Shown: positions 12,216 through 24,037 of the stretch, piece after piece
Numbering within the stretch: position 1 is the stretch's first letter
Layout: each line of letters starts with the position of its first letter
Source: Dryococelus australis
Taxonomy: Eukaryota; Arthropoda; Insecta; Phasmatodea; Phasmatidae
DNA: 64,000 bases
Assembly (NCBI GenBank): GCA_029891345.1
Contig: CM057005.1
Span: 59,599,760 to 59,663,759 of the forward strand
Direction of reading: 5' to 3'
The notes under the pieces: model-generated
The model's input: the letters and a program-made list of their open reading frames with translations, nothing else
What the model was told of the DNA's origin: nothing
Database searches by the model: none
Position numbers and translations under genes: made by a program

Positions 12216-12619
12216 ACATCACGAATATAGCGGTATATTCAAACATAGTGAATCAAACCTTTGAAAAAATACCCTACGTATGACATAGTTGGTTGTATGT
12301 ATACGTATGTCACATATCACAAACTTTTTATGATTGTGTTAACATAAGGTATGTTATTATTTTTTAAAATTTTCCTTTGTATTTAATTAAATCTATGAGT
12401 CATAATATTCCCTTTACATTTAATGTGAAGTAGAATAGAGAGAAAATACTAAAGTTTGTAATGCCTAGTAAGAAAAATTTCTCATACGAAATATTATAAA
12501 ACGTAATGTAATTTTCTAGACTTGTTAGACTTTGGTTGCATGGGGCAGAATGATAACCTGGAAGCATAACTTAAGCAGTGCTTCAGAAATCTTGGGGAAC
12601 TAACCGTGGACGAACTATA
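12216..12619 (+). mobile_element. Family R5 TIR element, copy 3
   Basis: Aligns by eye with 20518-20942 and 33936-34367, ending CTAACCGTGGACGAACTATA. The beginning (ATAGCGGTATATTC) is diverged. No coding capacity. Confidence 0.6.
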
Positions 12620-13193
12620 GATACTCCATATTTGCACTCTCCCCTTGCAGTTGGAACTTTCGTAGCAAAGTCGCCAGTTTTGAATTCTGCTTCACTCCAC
12701 ACTCGACACGCTCGGTACTCGATTATCATGCCGAGTTGCTCACTCGCTGGGGACAGTGGACCTAAATTCGATTCGGATGCGCGAAGCCGGCATTTGCAAC
12801 TTGTACGATCTCCCCCCCCCCCCCCAGATTGTTCGCCGGCGGTCCAGGAAACGAAATTGCACTTTTCCCCGAGGTAACACGAGTCGGTGTCGTGATGTTT
12901 CTGGAAAGTAAATACCTAGACATTTCAATCTCCGGATTTGAGTTATACATTGTCTGTCTTCAGAATAATTATAACTCGTCCAACGAGTTATCGAGTTGTG
13001 CCTCTCTTCCCTCCCTCCCCCCCCCCCCCGTCCGACACTCGCTTGTGCGGGTAGGAAAGAGGGGAAAGAGCTCGCTAATGTTGAAAATTACTTTTTAACC
13101 TAAAACACACGTCAGCGCATGTCAGGCAGAACACCTGCTAAGCGAAACCGACTTCTGGCTGAACGCCTTCAGATGAAATGCCATTTAAGCTAA
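12620..13193. other. Unassigned sequence with two poly-C runs
   Basis: Cytosine runs of about 14 (12812-12825) and 13 (13017-13029) create artificial proline/glycine-rich frames on both strands; none is supported as a gene. Confidence 0.5.
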
Positions 13194-13687
13194 TTAAGAG
13201 TGGGATGGGCGTCCGTGGGAACCCCGCGTCCAAGGTCAAAAAGCGAGGGATGCGATACGGACGATACTAACAAGCACTTATAGCGCTTCATCGCTCCTAC
13301 GCGCAAGGCGTGCAGTGTTTCCGTCGTGAGATGTAGTGTGCAAATTATATCTGTAACATTGGGGTTTTATTACACGTGACGGAAGACTATAGATTATACT
13401 ACGTCCGTATCTTTGTATTTTTCTCTTGCTGCTTAATAAAACTGCATACACAAGCTTTAAAAAAGCGATATTTAACAATCTTCGCGAATTTTTTCTTTCC
13501 GAGAATACAGTTAATATGACACAAGTAAACAAATAGAGGAATGGATAATAGTTTTTTTTTTTTTTTTTTTTTTTTTTTTATCTTTTCTTACAAAAAGTCG
13601 TATTTGCAGAACATTAATTTACTGAGATGCAAGTATTCGCGCAAACAACTGTTTCACAAAAAACGCGAGGGTCATTCCCACTCTTAA
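13194..13687. mobile_element. Family E, TTAA-flanked MITE, copy 1
   Basis: Bounded by TTAA-GAGTGGGA at left and TCCCACTC-TTAA at right, the layout expected of a piggyBac-type non-autonomous element (TTAA targets). The interior from about 13400 matches the reverse strand of 26165-26590, with shared text such as AAAAGTCGTATTTGCAGAAC and ATTCGCGCAAACAACTG. A 28-base poly-T run occupies 13552-13579. Confidence 0.6.
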
Positions 13688-13782
13688 GCTAACATTGTCA
13701 GAAATTGCGAAAAATATTTACATGTACTAATGCCTTATTATCTGTAGATTTTTCAGCTGAACATGAAGGTTTCTTTTAAACT

Positions 13783-14093
13783 ACCATATGACTAAGTGTT
13801 AAGTGAAAGCCCGGTGGGTAGGGCGGGATTTAATTTCATCTCAGGGCTAGGCCCCCTAAGCCTACAAGGATAGGAAATCGTGCAAGGAGACCTGCATCGC
13901 GGCAGAGAGGGATTGGGCAGCCATGGCCTGCAATTGGGGCCGTGACTACCTCCCTAAGTGTACGTATAGCTAAGCTAACACTAGAAGAGACTGGAAAAAA
14001 AACCCGGCATAGACACAGTAAAAACCCAGTCGATAGGATAGAATTTAAAATATGCATGCATTAATCAGAAATGCTACGGGAGACAGAGTGTGT
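13783..14093 (+). repeat. Dispersed repeat I, copy 2
   Basis: An uninterrupted copy from ACTAAGTGTTAAGTGAAAG through GGGATTGGGCAGCCATGGCC to GCTACGGGAGACAG. It defines the normal junction that is split in copy 1. The minus-strand frame across it is not a recognised protein. Confidence 0.6.
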
Positions 14094-14289
14094 GTGTAAC
14101 ATGGTCGTGTTAGTAGAGAGGGGACGGGAACTTCATTTCTATTCGCCTTGGCAACTGGAGGGAGACACTGGTAGGCCAAATGGCTTTTGCGGTGAATACT
14201 TGGTGGGCTTTTTGGCTAAATATAGGTAGGTTAAACGCTTCCCAGCCGAAGGTCTTATGAACCATGTAGAGGGAAGAGGCCTTAGTATC

Positions 14290-14485
14290 CTATTTTCCCA
14301 CAAAGGCGAACCGTGTTCGATTCCTGACGAAGTCACGCGGATTTTCGCACGTGGAAAACGTAGTGGATGCACCCGTTGACCGACGGGGGTTTTTCTCGGG
14401 GTACTGCCACTGCCACCGCCCTTGCACTCCGCCACTGCTCCATCTCCAACTCATCCATCTCAAGACCGTTCGACTCAACGCTAAT
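14290..14485 (+). mobile_element. Diverged tRNA-SINE (second subfamily), partial
   Basis: Starts within a tRNA-like head (CACAAAGGCGAACCGTGTTC, GATTCC), then GGATTTTCGCACGTGGAAAA and a GTTTTTCTCGGGGTACTGCC body, matching 11985-12170. A trailing G run near 14508-14520 follows. Confidence 0.5.
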
Positions 14486-14605
14486 GAACCGTGGAGGTGT
14501 GAAGAGGTGGGGGGGGGGGGTTCAATGCCCAGGTTTTGTAACAAGACAGGCGAGGTGAAGTGCGACGAGACTATAAAACGAACACGCTGTGAGGTGTTAG
14601 ACAGC

Positions 14606-15223
14606 CTTTACAACAACCCGTCGCCTCCGTCCGTCCGTCATCCGCCCGTCAATCACGTGACCAACAGCCAATCAGAGGCGGCCATTAATTCTACTCGTCC
14701 GTACGTCAAAGCCTTCGCATGCTTTAACTTTTGACTGACGAACGGGTGAATTTACAGCCTTCTAAACTTGCACGTTTTGTTACTCGTTTATCCCGAATTA
14801 TTTACAAGGCTGTGTAGTGTGTGCAGTGTTTTGTTTTGGCTGTCTTTTTTTTCGTATGTTTGTTGATACTGTAAAATGAAATTAAGTTACATTTGTCCTG
14901 AAGATTAATTGAGAATTACGTTTGGAAACACGAACGTATTTTGTGCAATAGTAAAAGTAATAAAATCATGCTTTATATGACTTTAAATTTTTTTTTTCAT
15001 CGATTGATTTCCGTTACGTGCGTATATGTGAGTTTTGAGTACTTAACACAATACCGGCAAAAATTTTCACGTTTCATGGAGAATTTTTTTCCTATTTGTA
15101 AACAGTTTTGTTTTTGTTAGTTTGCAGCAATGATCTTACGACGGACGTATGAAGTTTGGTTGTAAGTCGTTCGGCTGGGAGACGAACGGGCGGATAACGG
15201 ACGGACACGACTGGCTGTTGTAA
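14606..15223. mobile_element. Family L element with ~45-bp TIRs
   Basis: The left end TTTACAACAACCCGTCG and the right end, reverse-complemented, TTTACAACAGCCAGTCG, continue as inverted repeats through CCGTCCGT and ATCCGCCCGT for about 45 bp. The interior is AT-rich with no coding frame. The last bases are interrupted by a J element at 15224; the true right boundary probably resumes just after 15612. Confidence 0.6.
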
Positions 15224-15606
15224 ACATAGACGAAATATGAGGTAGACCGCTTATTCGTCTTCCACGCATGTACCCAACATTGACCTTCCCCATTCCTACA
15301 CACCTTTCAAAGTCACGTGTTCAGCAGTGATGAACATGTTTGTTTGCATCTTAATATTTAATTGACAAGCACTATTATATAATAAAACACTTTTGCCCAT
15401 TTTAATTAATCAAACTGCATTACAAATTGGCTAGAGGAAGTATACATTCATCTCAAAGCATTTGTTTACAAATCATTTTTATAACCTAAAATCCAAACCA
15501 CGCCATTTCCGCTAGACGTGTTGGCAGGAAAGCAGTTCAATGTTGGGACACGGAGATTGGTTGTGCATAGCCAGCGAGATCGGTCTACCTCATCTCTAGT
15601 CTATGA
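15224..15606 (+). mobile_element. Family J TIR element, copy 2, with 6-bp TSD
   Basis: 383 bp. Left TIR ACATAGAC..ATGAGGTAGACCG, right TIR CGGTCTACCTCAT..GTCTATGA. A perfect TTGTAA duplication lies at 15218-15223 and 15607-15612. It is inserted into the extreme right end of family L. Six-base duplications are seen again at 31818-32202, so the length is probably a property of the transposase. Confidence 0.8.
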
Positions 15607-15613
15607 TTGTAAA

Positions 15614-15884
15614 TCCTGGCTTACGCGCGTGGCACGGTCGTTGGTAGAAGGAAGCACCTGCGGCAGCCGAAGAGAGCAGCCAGTGGGTAGCTGTGCACCT
15701 CCGCGTCGGGGCGCGGTGGGCGGCATGTTGGATGGCCGTCAAAGACGCTGGGGACCGGCGACGCTAGCCTTGAACGTCGGCCAGCGAGCGTCGTCGACTG
15801 TCTCTCTCTCTCTCTCTCTCTCCGACCGCTTTTAGCGCCGCTCGTCATCCCTGCAGTCCGTGTTTACCTCCTCGTTTTTTTTTT
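15614..15884. repeat. GC-rich segment with (TC)n tract
   Basis: A locally GC-rich stretch including CGTCGGGGCGCGGTGGGCGG, then an (TC) microsatellite at about 15799-15821 and a poly-T run near 15875-15884. Open frames on both strands here reflect base composition. Confidence 0.55.
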
Positions 15885-16180
15885 TCTAAACTACCTTATT
15901 CTAAGTGTCATGTGAAGTTAAGGCCCGAAGGTAGGGCGGGATTTTATTCCGTCTGAGGGCTAACCCCTTACGCCTACTAGGAAAGAAAATCATGCAAGGA
16001 GACATGCATCGCGGCAAAGAGGGATTGGGCAGCCATGGCCTGTACTTTGGGGCCATGAATACCACCCTAAGTGTACATAGAGCTAGTCTTAACTGTGAAG
16101 AGCAGGGGAAAATCGTCAAAAATGATTGCATGTATTAAATTAAATCAAATTAAATAGAATGCTACAGGAGACAGTGTGTT
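15885..16180 (+). repeat. Dispersed repeat I, copy 3
   Basis: Matches copy 2 from ACTACCTTATTCTAAGTGTC to GCTACAGGAGACAGTGTG. In this copy the 3' spacer carries a short expansion of the AAATTAAAT type before the terminal GAATGCTACAG. Confidence 0.6.
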
Positions 16181-16391
16181 TGGAAAACATGCTCTTAGTT
16201 AATAGAGTTGGAAAGATTAGAAGAAGGGGGGGGGGGGGGTTACCTCCTCTGCAACCCGCCGAGGAACATTACCTGCACGTCTTCGCAGAGCATGAGGCGC
16301 GATTAACACACGAGACACAGACCGCAGTAGCGCACCATACATACACAGAGTAGACAAGAAGGGTCGGAAGAATTATGCGGGTTCAGTGCTA

Positions 16392-17340
16392 CACTGTAAA
16401 AAAAAATACTGTCATTTTTACTGAGAGTGAAGAATAAAAGAGCGGGGGAAATGGAGGTTTCCCCGAGAAAACACGCCGGCCAACGGCATCGCCCAGCACG
16501 ATTCCCAATTGCGAAATTCCGGTGACCCGGCCGGGGATTGATTCCGATACGCATTGGAGGCGAGCATGCTAATCGCTCAGCCACCGTGGCCCCTTTTACT
16601 GAGAGATTGGTTGTACAGTAATTTTATAAATACTTGTAACAGTACAAGGATTCCGCTTGTAAAACTTTTCGTTTGTAAAACCACTAGTGTCGTGATTGTA
16701 ATAGAACTCAACTCGAGCTTCAGCAAAATGGCGGCCACTCAACAACGTTAACACTCTAGGTGATGTAAATTGTAGTTGCGTGCAAAAGGATATAACGCAA
16801 AACACTTAAAACAACTCGAGTAATAAAAATAACACAACAATTTCCATACAGCGCGACCATATTATTCATTAACTGTTAATGTTTCCTAGCTGCACAGAAC
16901 ACTTAAAATGTATGAATGTATTCCTCTTAATTTAATCATTCCCTTAATATTTTGTAGTTACTTGCATCTGAATTCACTATAAAAGTAAATTGTAAGTCTA
17001 GTAGGTCTTATGGTTCAGTTTGCGGACTAATAATAAAAAGGGGTGTGTGTTCTAGGTTTCCGTGCTGGCAAAGTATAGATTTTTGTTTTCGTAAATTATT
17101 TTTAAAAGTTTTTTTTTTTTTTTAGTTATTCTCTGTTATTAGTTCACCACATTTGTTTTCTAGGAGAAAAAAATTATGAACATTTCTCAGTAATGTAAGT
17201 TGAAATACTATCATTTGTAATATTACAAATATATGCTTTGCAGAATTGACAAGAAATGTCTGTAGTTTTACAAAGGATTTTCTTGGCAATTGGTTTCCAA
17301 AAATATTTCTTGTAAAAGTACAAAAAAAAATATTATAGTG
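16392..17340 (-). mobile_element. Family D element, copy 1, interrupted by a SINE
   Basis: Without the SINE (16428-16605 including one TSD) this is about 770 bp, and it corresponds in reverse complement to 30132-31025. Ends: CACTGTAAAAAAAAATACTG at left and, reverse-complemented, CACTATAATATTTTTTTTTG at right. Several TTTGTAA/TTACAAA motifs make the interior partly self-complementary. No coding capacity. A TGCTA motif outside each end may be a TSD. Confidence 0.6.
16428..16593 (-). mobile_element. Internally deleted tRNA-SINE with 12-bp TSD
   Basis: The head (right) is intact with GGCTGAGCGATTAGC-like A box on the minus strand. Only a few bases of the 3' terminus remain, joined to the mid-body, so the segment with the TTAAGAGCCG motif is missing. 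Identical TTTTACTGAGAG copies at 16416-16427 and 16594-16605 show the element inserted in, or very near, this shortened form. Confidence 0.75.
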
Positions 17341-20300
17341 CATGCTAGACGTCGCAGTCCTTTCTATACTGTAACCTCAGAATTTCTCCTTCGGATGCTG
17401 CCCCGAACAGTAGCAATTTTTACCTCGAACCTGCTGCTACGGAGTTCCGTCCTCGTTTACTTGCACGTGTGTTATCGGCTGGGTAATCCAGGACGCGATG
17501 AACCAATTGCACGAGCAGCTCCGATGTGCACTTGTTTGAAATGCAGCTTGTCTTGAGATGAAGTCGCAAAATTATCCTATCCCTATAGGATATTAGTACA
17601 CAGAGACGTGTTGTGGTTCCTCTTGCTGCGAAATGTTTCCCATTGGCCAGTCTGCCCGGCCGGCGAGTAGGTTACCAAGCGCAGATTTGGCAATCGTCAC
17701 TCCAAAATTCTGCTGCACTGCTGCCGCCGTATAACATATTTTTACACTAACTGTTTACAAAACCACATCATTTTCTCTATTTTTTTTCCTTCTTACAGTG
17801 CCTTGCATTATTCACAGGAACTTCAACGCAATTTGTATTTAATTTATATCTGTATTTTATGTAAATCACTATGTTTCAGGCTTTCACAAGTGTACACTCT
17901 TTGCACTCTTCAAGCTGGAATAACAGCAATCCTCACTGGTAATTCACCTAGTCTTTGAAGGTTAACAGTATTCAAATTTAGATTCTCTAGGTACATAGGC
18001 TTAAACACTACAAAAGTAATTTTTTCTTCAATACGTCAGTTTCAAATCCATTTCATTTCAGAGGAGAGTTGAAGTCAATTTATGTAGCGTAATAAATGCA
18101 GTTGTTTGAAAGTTAAGCTATCAGCTCTAGCTATACTAGTCTATCATATACCGAGCAGTCCGGACAGATGCACCGTGCTGACAACGACGCTGTTGGAATT
18201 GCACTATCATGGATGTTCCATCTTCCGACTTTCTATAAATGTTACTGGACGTTACACCTTATCTCTGAACTAGCATAGAGTATTGTAAATCAAATGTCGC
18301 ATGGAATACCCTCTAAAATCCTGATGTTTTAATCTTTGGGAATACGGACTTCAAGATCAAAGTATTAAAAAAAAATGTCATTTGTATACATAGTCTTGTT
18401 TAATTGATGACAGACAACACAAAGTTTACTAATGTTATAAAAAGGCCTTGTCTTCTTATTAAAAACAACATTTTGAAAAATGGTTACTTGTTGTTTATTT
18501 CTGATAAGCCAGCGATTCCATCTCTAATGATCCTACTGTCAACAAGAAATTAAATATAAAATTACTATAAATATCTACCCGAACCCCCGTACAAGTATAG
18601 ACTTTCACAAATTTGTGTCAAATTTAAGTATTTAAAAATCATTGTCACTTGAGCAACGAGTAAATGAAGTTTAAATTTAAAGCTATCACGTTAAAATATA
18701 TATTTTCTTTTTTTATGCGGGAAATAGTAGCCTACACGAGAAACCTATGAAATCGTATGGATACTTTTGGACTTCAAGAATAATAGAGGCATATTTTTCT
18801 TGCAGCCTTGAGGAGCTGTAGCATTAATTTTACATTTAATGATTTAGTTTTATGACAGCATAAGAAATTCCAATCTCAGTTTTAATAGTTGCGATATTAC
18901 TATACAAGAATATTTGCTTATTTGTTTTTACAAAAGTTCATATATTTTACTCATACAATATATTTTTTTAAATTTTCTCGCAGATTATGCCACACATTTT
19001 ATATTTTATATATATCCTTGTGGATCAGTAGGCCAAAAGCAGAGTAAACGGATCTTCATTATTACAAACGGTCAGCGCACGTGTCAGAAAAATATAATCA
19101 AACAGTTTGCATTTTGTTTCTGCACAGACTTATGCTTTTACAAAAAAAAATTGTTTCATTACATTCTAATTACATGTAGGCTCTAAATGCTATGAAATGA
19201 AATGTACTACAACTTAAGAATATACGTTTATGAGAAGAGTATAATCACTCGTGTTACTGGCAGTTCAAATGTCAAAAATATTGTTAAATTTGGATATTAA
19301 AACATTGTTTACTGCGAGGTTGAGAAGATTTCTCTTTTTTCCTCTACGCTTGCATCAAAGATTTTGTGTGTGGGGAATTTTTCAACGGCGCGGAAAATTT
19401 CATTCGTCGGGATCACAATTGGAGTTCGTGAAGACTTTCCATATCGATAGTGAGGGAGACGAAGTATCGACCTCATCCTGCCCGGGGCGAGCCATCACCG
19501 CACTGTCACCAGGGAAACCAAAATAAACAAAACGTCCCTCACGCAGAGTTACGCACGACCGAGATAGACTACGATCTTGAACACTTTGAGGACTACGCTC
19601 GAGCGTAGCTGAGAAAATCTATTTTGAAGCTTTCTTTGTCCTTGACGAACAAACTAGCATTTTCATGCAGTCGTTTTTCTGCCTGTGTTTAACAGGATCT
19701 TGCAAGGACACTACATCTCAGCAACAGTAGTTCTCCCGGCCACAAAATATATTTTTTCTTACAAATACTCAAACGGACGGGTTTTATTGTAAAACATTTT
19801 GTACGAATAAATACATTTCATCGGGTCAAAACCAACTTAGCGCCCTAGTGGCTGATGACCAACCAATAGCGAGCGTTGTAGAGCACAGTGGGCCACTAGG
19901 AAAGTGATGAGTGTTAAGCCAGAGACCAATAGAATCGGTGTTCCTGCAGTCGTGGATACATCCAACTCACTTCTAACTTCTATCGGTTGTCTGTAAATGT
20001 GTGCAGACTTCAAAGTGGTTAAATCCATTGATGCGCGGTGAAAATGATCACAGATCGGAATTATTTTATATTAACCCTTTCTCAGTCAAGGGAGAAGTAG
20101 GCTTACAACATTAATGTATTATAAGTTACATTTTTTTTTCTGTGTGTCGAAAACAGGCTTGCGACCATTAAGGCCGCTTCCTAGTGTGGGACAGGCCGAA
20201 ATGATATCTCGGCCACCTTTCACGATATGTCTTACAGACAAATCAGGGTGTAAGAGAGCAAGTAGGGATAAATTAATAACAGTTTGTATTTTTTGTGTTT

Positions 20301-20517
20301 TTGTTGATTCTACACATATTAATTTACTGCAATTTTCAGGGTATAAAAATTTTACAAAAAATTTCAAGTATCAATGTGGTTCGGGCAAAGATGCATAAAG
20401 TATTTTTTTTTATTTGAAAGCCATTTTGCGAAGGGTGAAATCATTTAAAAAGTAAAATCCTATGCTTTCACTCGCAAGTCCCGCATCGCCAGCCGTGTTA
20501 AAACATGCACGCTCTGT
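17341..20517. other. Unassigned AT-rich 3.2-kb stretch
   Basis: The longest repeat-free block in the left half. No second copies, tRNA-like boxes or conserved-looking frames were found; the longest frames are 90-94 codons. It may be intronic or intergenic single-copy DNA. Confidence 0.45.
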
Positions 20518-20942
20518 TGTAGTCTATTAGCGATTTCTTCACACTTTTTAAACCAAATGTTTGAAAAAAACCCCATGTATTACGTGTTTGGCTGCTTCGT
20601 AAATATGCCATGCATCACAAGCATTTTATACATACTTGTATAAAATGTAAAGTGCCTTATTTTTGTTGCATCGAACTTTTCTCTATCTCGTCTGTAAATA
20701 ACAATATTTCATTCATAACTAATATGAATAAGTACAGTATGGAAATAGGTAGGCCTACCTATGTTGGTAATGCCTATAAAGATATAGATCTTTCACATAG
20801 TATTATTGCATTGAACGTGCACGATTGCGGTGCGTTGGTGGTGTAATTCCCAAGCTTTGTTTGCATGAGACGGAGGAATATCCTACAAGTATAACTTAAG
20901 CAGGACTTTAGAAAAGTTGGAAGTAACCATGAATGGATTATA
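20518..20942 (+). mobile_element. Family R5 TIR element, copy 1
   Basis: 425 bp. The left end TGTAGTCTATTAGCGATTTC and the right end, reverse-complemented (TATAATCCATTCATGGTTAC), are imperfect inverted repeats. The interior includes GTGCGTTGGTGGTGTAATT and GAGACGGAGGAATATCC, shared with three other copies. No coding frame. Confidence 0.6.
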
Positions 20943-22260
20943 TAATTGTATTTATTTTATATTAAATGTGCTAATAATATATACGTTTTATTAAATAAGA
21001 TTTAAATATATATATAATTTTAAATTTCTTCAATGTCATAACTCAGCTGCCATGATGAAAATTTCTAAACATTGCTACAACAAAATGGTCAAAAAGGCAA
21101 AATCACTAAATTGATCTTAGATTCGAGGCAGTTTGTAGAGAGGTCAGAAACGCAATTCCATATGCACTCGAAATGCATTCGTAGAGACTTGACAAGATGA
21201 CGAACATTGTCGTGACATCTATTATAGAACACGTGTTTAACGTCACATCACAACCAAACATAAACGAAATGAAAGTAAAATCTTCACTTAATGGGTTGAC
21301 ATATTTTTTATAAACTTTTTGGCCAAACTCTATTTATAATCGCAAGCCTCGAGTAAACCATATTTTTTTTGTATATAAGTGTATGGAATTTGTTTAGTCA
21401 ATGCAGCAAATACATACATTTCAAAAGCAGGTTCTATTTAATTCAAGCAATTACTAGCAATAGCCCTGTAATTATTATGAGTAAAGAACATTATAATCTT
21501 TACACGTTCAAATCATTAGTGGACACTATATAAAACATTCTGTATAGTATAATTCAAAATTATAAATTTAAAAAAAAATGTATTATATATATAACATGCA
21601 ACTTCAAATATGTTAATAAGATAGTTTTAAACATACAAATGTGGCATGCACCAAAAACCCTTTAAATACGCATTATATGTTGTAAACTTTAATTTTTTCC
21701 ATGTTTTATAACTGCTCTACACTGTAAGAAAGTATTTAAAATTTGACCACACCAGTGCACGTGTATTGCGATAAAGCGCGATTATTATTATTTTTTGTAT
21801 CGTTTCTGCATTTCCCCATGAAACAGTCAAACGCTTATGGAAGTTCACAGTTATGTATGGTAAAGGCGCTGAACATTACTATACCTGTAGCCTGATGTGT
21901 ATTCCTTTTTGCATCCTATGTAGTATAAAGAGTAAAAACTTTCATTAGGCCTACTGTTCAGGAAGTTAGGTAGAACATATTTTTACAGTGTTGATATTCT
22001 CTCTGACTTTATAATTGCGTTAAACTTTGTTTCGAGTAGACCGCCTACCTCATGATGTAAGAAAATATCTTAGTGCTCAGAAAGAGGTGACACGAATGGA
22101 CGATACTATCGTATACATATCAAATAACCCCACACCTTGAACCCCATTTATTCTTAAATGCGAGCCAGTGAGCTACCGTACTGTATTTTCGCTGTCAGTT
22201 GTATCCATGAAACTTTAGGAGGATGAACTCTAATTATTTGTTTACACTCGGCACAAATGT
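20943..22260. other. Unassigned, very AT-rich stretch
   Basis: Contains TA-rich runs near 21008 and 21575. No repeat partner was seen and no frame above about 60 codons is present. Confidence 0.45.
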
Positions 22261-22502
22261 TATAGGCTATTCACGGCAAAGTGAGCACTTTTTAAGGCCC
22301 TGCTACGGTTTTTTAACGCTAATTTCCATCTTTCCGGCACTTTTTAATGTGAACATTGCCTCGTGACTAATAAACACAGTGTCTACATTTCACCACTATC
22401 AAAAGTAAACACCTGAGCTTGCAGTAAAATAAATTTTATTAGTGGTTAACATCTGTTGAGAAGACCTTAAAAAGTGCTCACTTTACCGTGAACAGCCTAT
22501 AA
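22261..22502 (-). mobile_element. MITE family B, reverse copy with intact ends
   Basis: About 240 bp bounded by TATAGGCTATTCACGGCAAA and TTTACCGTGAACAGCCTATA. The interior, reverse-complemented, matches the copy at 45429-45668 (GTGTTTATTAGTCAC, ACCACTAATAAAA-type text). TATA at both sides is consistent with a TA or TATA target. The ends are those of MITE A but the interior is unrelated. Confidence 0.85.
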
Positions 22503-23169
22503 ACACATCAACCTACAAACATTTTGTGAATTTTCAACTCGTATAGAGTTCCATATGGCCCCCCTTTTTTCTTTTTTCTTTTTTTAAGAAAAGAAAATAT
22601 TTAGTCTTTAAAGTTAGTACAACACAGTTTACGTATAATGTAAGGTGACGCCAGAGTGCCGTTCAATTAAGTGGCGCGACGTCATAAACAGGAAAAATAC
22701 TTGGCGTTCCCTGACAAAAATAAAAAAAGAATTAAAATTCATAAAGTTACATTTTTTAAAGTACAAGCTATGCGTTAACTTCTTCCCTCGTGCATGTATG
22801 GCACAGAATATTAGCAGCCGAGATTTCCTTCCTCTCTATTCTTCCTTCTTTTGTTTCTGCCGTCCGTGTTGGCGTTCAGTGTGGTTGTAGCTACAAGCGC
22901 GTTACGTGGAGAGGAGGTATGAAAAGACTGGTGTGCAGAACCGCCTTTCCACGCGTAATTCAGATGATCGGCAAGCCAGCGCACGGGATGATAACGATGT
23001 ATCACGTTTCCTTGCCTTCGAGTAGAGAAAGGCGCGTGGGACGTGTGGATATACATCTGGGGCTATCCGCTGTCTGGGCGAGAATATATGTTTTACTGAT
23101 ATTAACATCTCGGAAAAATTCTTCACAATAGTAACGGGTAAGCAACCGGATAACGCAGTGCAAGAGTAA
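22503..23169. other. Unassigned sequence with pyrimidine tract
   Basis: A C/T-rich run at about 22561-22586. The 113-codon frame (22790-23131) and its opposite-strand shadows have no recognisable domain. Confidence 0.45.
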
Positions 23170-23716
23170 GTTTGCGATTAAATACTGAATAATTAAGAAA
23201 TGTAAGTATTACTCGTTAAGTACACGGAAAATAAGTTTTGCTCTAGCAACTGTTAAGTCTAGCCAATTAGAATTGTAGGAGACGAAAGAACCCTTTGTAA
23301 CATGGAAAAAAAGACAACAGTGAATATTATGTTTGATAATTCGTGGTTACTGCTTATGTAATCGTTTAAAAAAATTCGTGATATCTTATATAAGAGGTTG
23401 CCAACTTTGTGAAAATATTACTTAAAAGTAATTCCATAACCTTTTCCAAGAAATAAAAAATGACTATAAACTGTTCTTTAAATAAAGGGGATACTGTGTC
23501 GATTAAAATAATTCATTGCCTACGATTCCACGATACGACATACTTCGTCGTAACTTTTACTTAAGATATAAAGTATAAAGATATCCTAAGTCAAGCCAAG
23601 AAAGCACACGACCCGTCACGACCCGCACACGGCAGTCGTAAACCAATACACTTGAACACATTGATTCATATTCTAAGCATACGGTGCACTGATTCTGTTA
23701 ATTCAATCGTAAACCC
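23170..23716 (+). mobile_element. Family H, copy 2
   Basis: Aligns with 907-1543, with shared stretches GCAACTGTTA.GTCTAGCC, TTCTTTAAAT, and the terminus GATTCTGTTAATTCAATCGT. It is about 90 bp shorter through internal deletions, including loss of a GCTCTGATTGGCTACTTCAT-type segment seen in copy 1. The left TIR is degraded to GTTTGCGATTAAATACTGAA. Confidence 0.55.
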
Positions 23717-24037
23717 TCCTTTATAGTTCTTGCCTCCGCAGTGTTATAGCTGCAAACACAAATATATATAATAAAAACTTAGTCTAAGAATTGTTAACAC
23801 CGAAATGTCACATTTTTTCTGAGGGAGTGAAAGGGGACTATGCAGACCCTACCCCAATTGGACTAATTTGAGCATATGCATGTACCATTGCGTGCTCCCA
23901 GTTTAAATTTTGTGGTTCGCAACACATAGAAATTAATTATAACTATTAGTTTATTAAATGTTTATAAAATTCTAACTAATGTAACATTATATAAAGAAAA
24001 GTAATATACAAAGTCTATATTCTTAGTAATTGGTTTT
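23717..24037. other. Unassigned short stretch
   Basis: AT-rich with no repeat partner seen. Confidence 0.4.

Noticed and set aside
14351..14734. 127-codon frame
   Set aside because: Crosses a SINE and the end of family L; no recognisable protein.
22790..23131. 113-codon frame
   Set aside because: No domain, and equally long frames lie on the opposite strand.
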